A stretch of DNA of 64,000 nt from CAZKAP01 sp964550895. Its GTDB lineage: Bacteria > Bacteroidota > Bacteroidia > Flavobacteriales > Flavobacteriaceae. The stretch covers positions 1 to 64,000 of the forward strand of contig CAZKAP010000004.1 in assembly GCA_964550895.1 (NCBI GenBank). The letters are read 5' to 3'. The position numbers were made by a program, and so were the translations under genes. This document shows, in pieces, positions 7,860 to 16,174 of this stretch (position 1 is its first letter; each line of letters starts with the position of its first letter). Under the pieces are notes generated by a model. The model was not told the DNA's origin and did no database searches. It saw only the letters and a program-made list of their open reading frames with translations.

Positions 7860-10418
7860 CTAATTAAGTAGTTTTTTCTGCGCTTTATATTCTCCCAGGT
7901 TCTTGTGAACCTGAATGATCTGATAATTTCTTGAGGAAATCAGAAAGTTTTCCTCCCGAATCCGGTAGTCCTTGTTCTTCTCGATGAGTTCCACAAAGCC
8001 CAGGGCAAATTCCTTGGATCGGAAACCGTGCACGACGACGAACTGTTCCTCCAGATTGTAGATGTCCTTGGTGACCGTATTCTTGTAATTGAGGTCTTTA
8101 ATGGACTCCACCAGTCGTTTCTGTAAGGATAACGCTCGGTCGTTGTCTCTTATTTTAAAGGGGAACACAACTTTCCAGTTGCGGGTGCCCGTGGATACCG
8201 TGTCCCGGTCGAATTCCCTGTTAGCCAACTTGGGCAACTGAACATCCAGCATCTGTTGGGATTTCTTCCCTTCGTAGACGTTCGGATAGGTCAGGGCCAC
8301 GAATTTCAGTGATTCCTTGTACTTCTCGAATCCGAAGAGCCTGCCCTCGGCATTGGCCTTGAGTAAGGCGAATTTCGGCGCGATCTGATCCCCCTCATAT
8401 TCCTGAAGGAGTATGGCACAAGCCGCAATGACCTCAACGAATTCCTGCCGCTCGTACTTCCTGAACAGTTCATTGTAGCGCGCATCCGGGCTCTCGGAAT
8501 CGCCCTGAAGTATGGCATCGGGATTGAGCAGAATTTCAGCATACCGGGTACCGGGATAATCCCGAATGATTTCTTCCTTCACCGCCAGGGCCTGTATGGA
8601 GTCGGTCTGTTCATAGATGCGATAGAGGTTGTATTTCGATGGAAGGATCAGCCGGTCCTCGGGATCGGATTGCAGCAGGCGCGTCAGTCGGTCCTCTGCG
8701 AGTTCGTAGTCCCTGAATTTCTCCTTGTAAAGCAGGCCCAGCTGATAGTAGGCGAAGTTTCGCTCATTTCTAATACTGTCCAGATCGGTCGGCTTCAGCA
8801 GGCGACTTTCGTAATAGGCCATATCCAAAAGGTCGGGACCCTGAGTTCCCGTTACGCCTGTGGAATCTGTGACCTCGGGAGTCGAGACGACAGCGGACCC
8901 CCCGGTATTGACCACCGCGCTCCACCTCCAGTTGTCCTCCAGTTTGCGGTCGCCCCAATTCTGCAGAAAGGTCTCCCTTCCGAAGGCCAGCGCTCCGGGA
9001 TTATAAAAGTAAAAGGCCCCCTTGTCCTTGTCGGATGCGGAACCGGCAAATGCCTCCAGTGCCTCCTGCCTCTTTTCGCGTTCCCGCCTTTCGACCTCTT
9101 CCTGCTTCCTCTTCAGTTCTTCGATGTATGCCGAGAAATAAGCCTTCTGCCCGGCGGCATCCAGGGAATTCACATACAGGGCACTGTCGGCCTTACGGAC
9201 GATTCCCTCGTATATCACGATATCCTTGAGGTTCGCACTCTTCTTGGCAAAAGAGCGATACCTGCGATCCAGGGTGTCCAGTTGCATCAGTATGCTGTCG
9301 AAATATACCCCGGATACGCTGTACTGTTTGCCGTCGAAATAGTAATTGGCCAGGTCGATGTAATTTCTTGCCAGCAGCTCCTTGTCCCCCTCGGTAGCGG
9401 CGATCGACCGATCGTAATACCGGAGTCCGAGGCTGTCCTCGGTCAGGGCCATGTAAAAGCGGGCTTTCTCCCGGTAAATCTTGTCCAGATACGGACGGTT
9501 CTCCCGATTCTCCTCGATCTTTTCAATGGCTTCCAGTAAATCATCCCGGTTTTCTGGAGTAGGCTTGCTGTTGGCGAAGCGTTCCAGCTGCGCATGGATG
9601 TGATACACCCACGGTATTTTTCGGTTCAGGCGAATCACCTGGTCGAAGGCGTAATTGGCACTATCTATCCTTTCGCTTTGATCGTAGAGCTGTCCTATAA
9701 TGTACAGATACCGGCCCTTGAGCAGGTTCGATGGGGCATAACTCTGCGCCCATTTGAGGTGAAAGGCGGCGGAATCGGGCAGATTCATCTGAAGGAACGC
9801 CTGTGCCAGAACGGCGTGTATATCGGAAAAATCACGATCATTAAAGTCCTGATACCTCAACAGTCTCTTGATGTTCCGAACCGCCAGTTCGGGGTTTTCC
9901 AGTCGGAGCAACGTCTTTTGTTTCCAAACAGCGGCCTGATAATACTGGTCACTATCCGGATAATTCTGGAGAATGTAATTGAAGGCCTCCAGAGCAGGAA
10001 TGTACCTCTGGTCGAAATACCGGGCCTTCCCGAGGAGCATAAACGCCTCATCAGTCTGGGGGTTGCGCTCTCGGTCACTGATGTTCATCGCATGCCGCTG
10101 TATCGCCTTGGTCGCCTTTTCCTCGGCCCTCTTGAATTCCGGGGTGTTATCCTCCGAATCCAGCCGAATCCGCTGGTCGCGTTCGATTCGTTCTATGGGG
10201 AGTACCTCCCAGAAATTGTCCTCGAATCCGCTTTGCAGATTGCCTCTCCCGGCTTCAAATGCCAGGGATCCGTTGTACAGGGTGTTGTATTTGGTGTTGA
10301 GCGCGTGCCAGTTCCGGTTCACGAATGCATCCTTTTTCGTCGAACAGGCTGCGAACAGGGATAGGAGGACGCCGCAGAGGACGCAGAGTCGGATAAGACG
10401 GGTAGCGTTGATTTTCAT
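7860..10418 (-). CDS. sprE: SprE/PorW-type gliding and type IX secretion lipoprotein
   Basis: An 852-residue TPR lipoprotein. The signal peptide ends in the lipobox LFAAC, with Cys25 as the acylation site. The mature protein opens with STKKDAFVNRNWHAL and the conserved block YNTLYNGSLAFE, then EDNFWEVLPIERI, recognisable features of flavobacterial SprE (PorW in Porphyromonas). Tetratricopeptide-like helical repeats fill most of the rest, and the C-terminal region (about 755-850) is a compact domain. In Flavobacterium johnsoniae SprE is needed for gliding and type IX secretion. PorW is proposed to link the PorK/N ring to the translocon. It is the first gene of sprE-bactofilin-AtpZ, immediately upstream of the ATP synthase operon. 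Confidence 0.85.
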   Translation of the reverse strand: MKINATRLIRLCVLCGVLLSLFAACSTKKDAFVNRNWHALNTKYNTLYNGSLAFEAGRGNLQSGFEDNFWEVLPIERIERDQRIRLDSEDNTPEFKRAEEKATKAIQRHAMNISDRERNPQTDEAFMLLGKARYFDQRYIPALEAFNYILQNYPDSDQYYQAAVWKQKTLLRLENPELAVRNIKRLLRYQDFNDRDFSDIHAVLAQAFLQMNLPDSAAFHLKWAQSYAPSNLLKGRYLYIIGQLYDQSERIDSANYAFDQVIRLNRKIPWVYHIHAQLERFANSKPTPENRDDLLEAIEKIEENRENRPYLDKIYREKARFYMALTEDSLGLRYYDRSIAATEGDKELLARNYIDLANYYFDGKQYSVSGVYFDSILMQLDTLDRRYRSFAKKSANLKDIVIYEGIVRKADSALYVNSLDAAGQKAYFSAYIEELKRKQEEVERREREKRQEALEAFAGSASDKDKGAFYFYNPGALAFGRETFLQNWGDRKLEDNWRWSAVVNTGGSAVVSTPEVTDSTGVTGTQGPDLLDMAYYESRLLKPTDLDSIRNERNFAYYQLGLLYKEKFRDYELAEDRLTRLLQSDPEDRLILPSKYNLYRIYEQTDSIQALAVKEEIIRDYPGTRYAEILLNPDAILQGDSESPDARYNELFRKYERQEFVEVIAACAILLQEYEGDQIAPKFALLKANAEGRLFGFEKYKESLKFVALTYPNVYEGKKSQQMLDVQLPKLANREFDRDTVSTGTRNWKVVFPFKIRDNDRALSLQKRLVESIKDLNYKNTVTKDIYNLEEQFVVVHGFRSKEFALGFVELIEKNKDYRIREENFLISSRNYQIIQVHKNLGEYKAQKKLLN

Positions 10419-10486
10419 TACTCAAAATAACTGAAAATCAACCGAATTATTTTGTTAAATCTAAGAATGGACGGGGTTCCGGGGCC

Positions 10487-11191
10487 CTAGGCTTCCCCTT
10501 GAAAGAAGTCGTTAAGCTCCTTGAGCGTTTGTTCATTGGTCATCAGGTCCTTCTTGATCAACCCCTTCTCGAGTACGGCTATGCGGCTGGTCACTTCCGT
10601 CACATGCCCCAGGTCGTGGCTGGAGATCAGCATGGTGATCTCGCGATCCTCGGACAGGCTCTTCAGTAATCTCTTCAGGCGGATCTGGGAAGAAGGGTCG
10701 AGGTTGGCGAAGGGTTCGTCCAGAACAATGACCCGGGGGGCTCCGATCAGAGTCGAGACTATCCCCACCTTCTTCTGGTTACCCTTGGAAAGATCCCTGA
10801 TGTATTTCTTCTGCTCCAGTACCTCGTCGTTAAAGAACTCCTTCATTTCTTCCAGCAACTTATCGACCTCGGCCTTATTCCAGCCCCTGAGCTCCCCGAC
10901 GAAATAGAAGTATTCCTCCGGAGTGAGATATCCTATCAGGAAGGAATCATCTATAAATGCAGAGGTAAAAGGCTTCCAGTCCTCGCTCGTATTCACCTGA
11001 ACGCCATTGGAATCGATATGGCCCGTGGTGGGTCGGATCAGGTCGAGCATAAGGGAGAAAAAAGTCGTCTTGCCCGCTCCGTTATTGCCTACCAGGCCGA
11101 AGCTCTGGCCACCTGGTATCTCCAGGGATTCGATATTCAGGACCTCTTTGTCCCCGTATTTCTTGGTTAAGTTTTGTACCTGTATCATCAT
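10487..11191 (-). CDS. ABC transporter ATP-binding protein
   Basis: A 234-residue ABC ATPase. The Walker A motif is GNNGAGKTT at about residues 35-43. The Walker B region reads VIVLDEPFANLD, and the H-loop is in ISSHDLGH. The signature is the variant LSKGNQKK rather than LSGGQ, common in ABC-2 exporters. It belongs with the membrane protein encoded just upstream (gap of 16 bases), a DUF5687 permease, forming a two-gene exporter or membrane-remodelling unit of unknown substrate. Length is normal for a single-domain subunit. Confidence 0.93.
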   Translation of the reverse strand: MMIQVQNLTKKYGDKEVLNIESLEIPGGQSFGLVGNNGAGKTTFFSLMLDLIRPTTGHIDSNGVQVNTSEDWKPFTSAFIDDSFLIGYLTPEEYFYFVGELRGWNKAEVDKLLEEMKEFFNDEVLEQKKYIRDLSKGNQKKVGIVSTLIGAPRVIVLDEPFANLDPSSQIRLKRLLKSLSEDREITMLISSHDLGHVTEVTSRIAVLEKGLIKKDLMTNEQTLKELNDFFQGEA

Positions 11192-11207
11192 ATAGATCGC
11201 AAGATTT

Positions 11208-12680
11208 TTAATCCTCTTTATAGGCCTTAAGCGTGGCGTACTTTTCCCTGAAATAGGTCTTCTCCACCAGATCGAAAACCCTGCCCTTAAGCAGGAAGCC
11301 CATCAACCCTGCCAGCGCCACAAAAACGTAGCCTGCATACGCCTGGCCGGTGAAGGTTCCCAGGTAATAGAGCAGCATGGGCAGTAATAGCTTGGGAATG
11401 ATCAGCACCATGGTCTTGGCGTTGAGGGACTTGGAATCGCCGAAGGCCTTGTTGGTGGCCGTCAGATCAAGGGGTGTCTTCACATAGGCACCGCCCCAGA
11501 TGACCATATGGGAATTGACACCCAGGTTAAAAATACCCGCGGTGATCACGGCCAAAAGGGCATCCATACCGAAATACATATACGGCAGGGACAGGATAAT
11601 ACTGACCCCCGTCCCGATCACCATCAGCCACCATTTGGAATCCAGATAGTTCCGGTAGGGGATGTTTTGGGTCATCATAAACGGATAATAGGCGCTATCC
11701 CAGCTCGGTATAAACTGTCCGAAGGTGAAAACCCAACCCCCGGTGACAAATAAACCGGCAAACAGCCCCCAGTACGGGCCCTCGTAGATCTCGATGGAAC
11801 CGGTAAAAAAAAGTAGCCCGTAAAAGAGGAACACCCCAGCCGTAATCAATGTCATACGGGGACGTTTGTTCCGGGTGATCATGCGTATATCGTTGCGCAG
11901 GAAAACCCCGAGCTGTCCAAAGCGATCCAACCAGCCGAGATCCCTGTTTCTGAATTTGGAGGCCTTTGCCTTAAGGAAGCCATCCAGGTACAATTTGCTG
12001 CGGAAGAAAGAAAAAGCTGCCGCATAGGCAATGAGCGCAACGACTACGAATACTGGGCTGATCAGCGGTGACTGGTACACAAAATCAAAAAACTGCCTGG
12101 AGTGTACCGTTATGTCGAAAAGGCCGAAATACTGAGATAGCCCGAGGCCAACCAGCACGACCAGTGCCGGATAGAAGATCCGGTCGCTGTTGTTGACCAG
12201 CACGTTCAGGAAATTATTCGTGTAGATCAGCCCCATGACGGCCACCACCCAACCGGCCACGCCGATCAGGTCATAGCCTCCCTTCGCCACCAATACGACC
12301 GACAAGGGCAATAGAAGAAAGAGATGCGACCAGTTAAAAAACGCGTACAGGGTCCGGGTCAGGCTGAAATTGACAATCGCAGAACGCCTTATCGGTTGGG
12401 ATAGCAGAGGCTGAATCTGGGTAACGGGCATCTTCTGAAGCATGAAGCGGAAGACCAGATCATACGCTATGTAATAGAAGAGGTAACTGTTCATTTCGGA
12501 CAGCGGATTTGAAAATCCTTCCTCCTCCAGGATAAAGTAAACCCCTATCCCCATAAACAGCAGTATGGCCAGCAAGTAAAGAGCGGCGAACCCCATAAGA
12601 ACCCGGTACCATATCCCGGACCGGAACGACTTGGACCTCCACATGGATTTCCACTGAAGCTTGAATAATCTTAACCACAT
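11208..12680 (-). CDS. DUF5687-family ABC-2 type permease
   Basis: A 490-residue polytopic membrane protein with about 12 hydrophobic segments. The basic N-terminus (WLRLFKLQWKSMWRSKSF) resembles the cytoplasmic entry helix of ABC-2 permeases. The overall pattern fits the DUF5687 family of Bacteroidota, which is usually paired with an ABC ATPase. That partner is encoded 16 bases downstream. The substrate is unknown. It is transcribed away from the reductase at 12790, with a 109-base gap that must hold both promoters. Confidence 0.8.
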   Translation of the reverse strand: MWLRLFKLQWKSMWRSKSFRSGIWYRVLMGFAALYLLAILLFMGIGVYFILEEEGFSNPLSEMNSYLFYYIAYDLVFRFMLQKMPVTQIQPLLSQPIRRSAIVNFSLTRTLYAFFNWSHLFLLLPLSVVLVAKGGYDLIGVAGWVVAVMGLIYTNNFLNVLVNNSDRIFYPALVVLVGLGLSQYFGLFDITVHSRQFFDFVYQSPLISPVFVVVALIAYAAAFSFFRSKLYLDGFLKAKASKFRNRDLGWLDRFGQLGVFLRNDIRMITRNKRPRMTLITAGVFLFYGLLFFTGSIEIYEGPYWGLFAGLFVTGGWVFTFGQFIPSWDSAYYPFMMTQNIPYRNYLDSKWWLMVIGTGVSIILSLPYMYFGMDALLAVITAGIFNLGVNSHMVIWGGAYVKTPLDLTATNKAFGDSKSLNAKTMVLIIPKLLLPMLLYYLGTFTGQAYAGYVFVALAGLMGFLLKGRVFDLVEKTYFREKYATLKAYKED

Positions 12681-12733
12681 AGGCCTAAATTGCGCATCAT
12701 GTGTATACGGGTTGTCGAAAAAGTTACAGTTGT

Positions 12734-12776
12734 TCGTTAACTTTTTTCCTAAAATCGTTAAACAAACTTACTTTTG
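12734..12776 (+). promoter_or_regulatory. Promoter and direct-repeat region of the PaaE-like reductase
   Basis: An exact -7 element TACTTTTG lies at 12769-12776, 13 bases before the ATG. Upstream, the heptamer TCGTTAA occurs twice in direct orientation, at 12734-12740 and 12755-12761. The copies start 21 bases apart, two helical turns, so a regulator could bind both on one face. No TTG is found at the normal -33 spacing. Confidence 0.5.
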
Positions 12777-12789
12777 CAAAAAAGTTTGC

Positions 12790-13842
12790 ATGTTTCACCC
12801 TCTGAAAGTACTCGCCATTCGATCCCTGACACAGGATGCTAAGGCGATAACGTTCGAGATACCTTATGAACTGCGGGATTCTTTTGCATTCTCCGCAGGG
12901 CAGTACGTTACCATCGAAATCGATATCGACGGGGAAGCGGTTCGCAGGCCCTACTCCATTTCGTCATCCACCCGATCGGAATCCATAACCGTGGGAGTCA
13001 AACGCGTGCCCGACGGCAAATTTACATCCTACATCACAGAATCCCTGCACGAGGGGACCACCGTTCGTGTAAGTGAACCGGAGGGAAGGTTTATCTTCGA
13101 ATCCCACGGCAGCCCGGAGCATGTGCTGCTCGTTGCGGCTGGGAGTGGCATAACACCCATATTGAGCATTACTGATGAGGTGATGCGATCGCATGTCGAA
13201 AATCGCTGTTTGCTGATCTACGGGAATCGCACGCCCGGAGAAACGATGTTTCGGGAAGAACTCGAGGCCTACCGCGAAGAGTTTCCCGACAGGTTCCGGC
13301 TGAGGAGCGTGTATTCGCGCGCCAGCGAAAATGGCGCAGAGTTCGGTCGTATCGACCGGGGTATATTGCTGAAGAATCTGAAGAATTTCATGCCGCTGGA
13401 TCAAATCGCCCGTGTCTATATTTGTGGTCCGCAGCCGATGATCAGGGAGATCAGGGAGGTGCTGGCGGAAAAGGGAATCCCGGAAGACCGCATGTTTTAC
13501 GAACTCTTTACGCCGGCCGACGACTCCAATGATGAACCGGAACCCCAGTCCGTACCCAGCGGAACCACCCGTGCCCATGTGGTACTCGACGGGGTCACCC
13601 ACCAGATCGAATTCCCCCGCGGCGGCATGCTTCTGGACGAAGTGTTGAAGGCCGGCCTCGATGCCCCGTATTCTTGCCAGGGAGGAATATGCAGCAGTTG
13701 CGTGGCCAAGGTTACGGAAGGCAAGGCAACCATGGTCAAGAATCAGATACTGACCGATGAGGAAGTCGAAGAAGGCCTGATCCTTACCTGTCAGGCGCTG
13801 TGCGAGTCCGAACGTATCGGCATCGACTACGATGACGTTTGA
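12790..13842 (+). CDS. Flavin/[2Fe-2S] oxidoreductase, PaaE-like
   Basis: A 350-residue electron-transfer protein. Domains in order: FAD-binding barrel (about 1-105) with the RxYS motif RRPYS at 52-56; NAD(P)-binding domain (about 110-235) with AAGSGITPILS and CGPQPM; and a C-terminal plant-type ferredoxin (about 260-350) with cluster ligands Cys296, Cys301, Cys304 and Cys334. This order matches the reductase subunit of phenylacetyl-CoA epoxidase and similar stand-alone reductases. No paaABCD genes are nearby, so its partner is unknown and it may serve another oxygenase. The start MFHPLKV was chosen because an upstream in-frame extension would run through the promoter element at 12769. Confidence 0.88.
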   Translation: MFHPLKVLAIRSLTQDAKAITFEIPYELRDSFAFSAGQYVTIEIDIDGEAVRRPYSISSSTRSESITVGVKRVPDGKFTSYITESLHEGTTVRVSEPEGRFIFESHGSPEHVLLVAAGSGITPILSITDEVMRSHVENRCLLIYGNRTPGETMFREELEAYREEFPDRFRLRSVYSRASENGAEFGRIDRGILLKNLKNFMPLDQIARVYICGPQPMIREIREVLAEKGIPEDRMFYELFTPADDSNDEPEPQSVPSGTTRAHVVLDGVTHQIEFPRGGMLLDEVLKAGLDAPYSCQGGICSSCVAKVTEGKATMVKNQILTDEEVEEGLILTCQALCESERIGIDYDDV

Positions 13843-13883
13843 TTTCAGGGAAAAAGATCGGTAAATGTGGGCAGTAGGTTAAA

Positions 13884-14678
13884 TCAACCGGCGTTCAGGC
13901 GGGGATTTTCCAGTTCCTTCTTCTCCAGTACCCGGGTGGCCTCTTCGTAACCAATTTCATAGGCCCGCTCGATACGCCGTTTATCCAGAACTCCGATGTG
14001 CTCCAGTTCAATGGGTTCAACCAGAACGTTGCACTCCTTCATCTTCCTGCGCCCTCCGCCGTATATGGTCAGGCTGCTTACCCGGGCAGTAACCTGCAGA
14101 GGGTTCTTCAAATCCCCGGGCTTTACAGGGCTCATAGTAGCTACATTGCTGCCAATGATGTAGTCGCATTCGGGATTCAGATACTCCTTGGGAAAGTTAT
14201 TCAATATGCCCCCGTCTGCGTACCAGCGATTTTGGATCATCACCGGGCTGAAAACCGGAGTCAGCGCCGCAGAAGCCAGAAGGGGACGGATCAGTTGACC
14301 TGAATCGAAAACTTTTTCTTCTCCGTTCTGGAGGTCGGTGGCAACCACATAGAGTTTCCTGTCCAACTCGCTGAAGTTATCCCCAGGAAAATATTCCTTG
14401 AGCAGGCCGACATACCGTTCGGTATCAATAAAGCCTGGTTTATTGATCGTAAAGTAGTTATAGTGGAAAAGGGGTGCCTCTTTGAAGAATGCAATCATAT
14501 CCTCCGGCCCGTAGTTATTGGCATAAAGCGCTCCCACCAATGCACCCGCACTGGTGCCCGAAACGCAATCCGCCTCTATACCATGCTCGTTCAGGGCCTT
14601 GATGAGGCCTACATGAGCGAGGCCCCGGACGCCTCCTCCGGATAGCACCAAACCGATCTTTTGAGTCCCTTTCTCCAT
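13884..14678 (-). CDS. Patatin-like phospholipase, RssA type
   Basis: A 264-residue lipid acyl hydrolase of the bacterial RssA/YchK subfamily. The oxyanion-hole glycines are in SGGGVRGLAHVG (residues 13-24). The nucleophile is Ser43 in GTSAG. The aspartate of the catalytic dyad is Asp155 in YADGGILNNFP. There is no signal peptide, so it probably acts at the cytoplasmic side of the membrane. It is convergent with the reductase at 12790 and divergent from the arsenosugar pair, so it is likely a single-gene unit. The natural substrate is not known. Confidence 0.9.
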   Translation of the reverse strand: MEKGTQKIGLVLSGGGVRGLAHVGLIKALNEHGIEADCVSGTSAGALVGALYANNYGPEDMIAFFKEAPLFHYNYFTINKPGFIDTERYVGLLKEYFPGDNFSELDRKLYVVATDLQNGEEKVFDSGQLIRPLLASAALTPVFSPVMIQNRWYADGGILNNFPKEYLNPECDYIIGSNVATMSPVKPGDLKNPLQVTARVSSLTIYGGGRRKMKECNVLVEPIELEHIGVLDKRRIERAYEIGYEEATRVLEKKELENPRLNAG

Positions 14679-14778
14679 ATACTACTTAAAGATAGGGCGA
14701 AATTTGGGGGTGCCATTCAATTTTCGACGTAATGACCAAGCTATTTTACGACTAACTTGGCGCGCTAAAATCCGATTT

Positions 14779-15114
14779 ATGTCCAAGACCTATTACGATC
14801 CGGCAGACCTGAGGAAATTCAGTAGAATCACCGAATGGAGCGAGGAGCTCGGAGAGAAATTCTTCGATTACTACGGAAAGGTGTTCGAAGAAGGTGCCCT
14901 TTCGGCCCGGGAAAAATCCCTGATAGCCCTGGCCGTTTCCCACGTGGTCAAGTGTCCGTACTGCATCGATGCCTATACCAAAGACGGGCTGCAGCGGGGC
15001 ATAACCAGGGAAGAAATGATGGAGGCCGTGCATGCCGGAGCGGCCATCGAAAGCGGCGCCACCCTGGTCCATGCGGTCCAGATGATGAACAAGCATGACA
15101 AACTCTCCATGTAA
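14779..15114 (+). CDS. AhpD-like carboxymuconolactone decarboxylase-fold protein of the arsenosugar pair
   Basis: A 111-residue protein of the AhpD/CMD fold. The redox motif is CPYCIDAY, a CxxC followed by the family His-type helix region (EEMMEAVHAGAAIESG). Such proteins are encoded next to ArsS in arsenosugar-making bacteria and are described as arsenosugar biosynthesis-associated peroxidase-like proteins. Here the arsS ATG is 4 bases after its stop, so the two are one transcript. The start MSKTYYDPADL fits the family; a longer upstream frame adds only low-complexity basic residues. Its chemical role is not established. Confidence 0.87.
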   Translation: MSKTYYDPADLRKFSRITEWSEELGEKFFDYYGKVFEEGALSAREKSLIALAVSHVVKCPYCIDAYTKDGLQRGITREEMMEAVHAGAAIESGATLVHAVQMMNKHDKLSM

Positions 15115-15118
15115 TCCT

Positions 15119-16174
15119 ATGGCAACGAAATCCCTAAAAGCCCGAAAAGGAGACCTGGCCTTCGCCAACAAGCAGATGGAAGTACTCGAAAACGGCCTGT
15201 TCGCCAATGGGGAACTGCCCCGGTTTCGGGAACGCATAGCCTCAGACGGTCATTTCCCCCTGAAGCCGCGCCAGCTGGAAATCCTGCAGATCAACGTCGG
15301 CTACATGTGTAATCAGGTATGTGAGCACTGCCACGTGGACGCCGGGCCGGACCGAAAGGAAATCATGACCCGGGCGACCATGGAACACTGCCTGGAGGTG
15401 ATCCGAAATACCCGTGCGCATACCCTGGACCTGACGGGAGGGGCACCGGAGATGAACCCGGACTTCCGCTGGTTCGTCGAACAGGCTACGCAGGCGGGTG
15501 TCCGGGACATCATCGTTCGTTCGAACCTGACCATCTTACGGGCGAACAAGAAGTACCACGACCTGCCGGAATTCTTTAGGAGACACGGCATCCATGTCGT
15601 TTCCTCCATGCCGCATTACACCCGGGGAAAAACCGACAAGCAGCGCGGCGACGGAGTGTTCGACGCCTCCATCGAAGCCCTCAGGGAGCTCAACGCCGTA
15701 GGTTATGGCCAGGAGGGTAGCGGGCTCATCCTCGACCTGGTCTACAATCCCTCCGGGGCCTACCTGCCCGGTGACCAATCGGCACTGGAAAGGGACTTCA
15801 AGAAAGCCCTGTGGGAAGATTTTGGCATCCGGTTTAATTCGCTCTTTGCGATCACCAATCTGCCCATATCGCGCTTCCTGGATTACCTGCTCGCTTCGGA
15901 CAATTACGAAGACTATATGTACAGCCTGGTCGAGGCGTACAATCCTCAGGCCGTACAAAATGTCATGTGCACGAATACGCTATCGGTGAGTTGGGATGGA
16001 TATCTGTTCGATTGCGATTTTAATCAGATGCTACAGCTGCCCGTAGACTCTCCGGTGAAACACATCCGGGAATACAACGAAGACGTGCTGCAGGGGAGAG
16101 AGATTGTTATCTCTCAGCACTGCTACGGATGCACGGCCGGCGCAGGAAGCAGTTGTCAGGGTTCCGTAACCTAG
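15119..16174 (+). CDS. arsS: Arsenosugar biosynthesis radical SAM protein ArsS
   Basis: A 351-residue radical S-adenosylmethionine enzyme. The [4Fe-4S] ligands are Cys64, Cys68 and Cys71 in CNQVCEHC, and the SAM-binding LTGGAPEMN follows. The C-terminal region has a second cysteine set (CDFNQML and CYGCTAGAGSSCQG), characteristic of the ArsS/DUF3641 family. ArsS is linked to converting methylated arsenic to arsenosugars by attaching a 5'-deoxyadenosyl group to dimethylarsenic. It is coupled to the AhpD-like gene. No arsM methyltransferase or arsR regulator is seen in the window, so the methylated precursor must come from elsewhere. Its stop codon overlaps the convergent GT9 gene. Confidence 0.92.
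   Translation: MATKSLKARKGDLAFANKQMEVLENGLFANGELPRFRERIASDGHFPLKPRQLEILQINVGYMCNQVCEHCHVDAGPDRKEIMTRATMEHCLEVIRNTRAHTLDLTGGAPEMNPDFRWFVEQATQAGVRDIIVRSNLTILRANKKYHDLPEFFRRHGIHVVSSMPHYTRGKTDKQRGDGVFDASIEALRELNAVGYGQEGSGLILDLVYNPSGAYLPGDQSALERDFKKALWEDFGIRFNSLFAITNLPISRFLDYLLASDNYEDYMYSLVEAYNPQAVQNVMCTNTLSVSWDGYLFDCDFNQMLQLPVDSPVKHIREYNEDVLQGREIVISQHCYGCTAGAGSSCQGSVT

Noticed and set aside
12661..12789. Longer N-terminus for the PaaE-like reductase
   Set aside because: The extension has no family match and contains the -7 promoter element, so the start at 12790 is preferred.
14937..14952. Other CACGTG-centred sites (also near 15334, 24570, 42855, 55185) as possible parS copies
   Set aside because: The flanking bases do not match TGTTnC...GAAACA; only the sites at 43316 and 45204 satisfy the full 16-mer.
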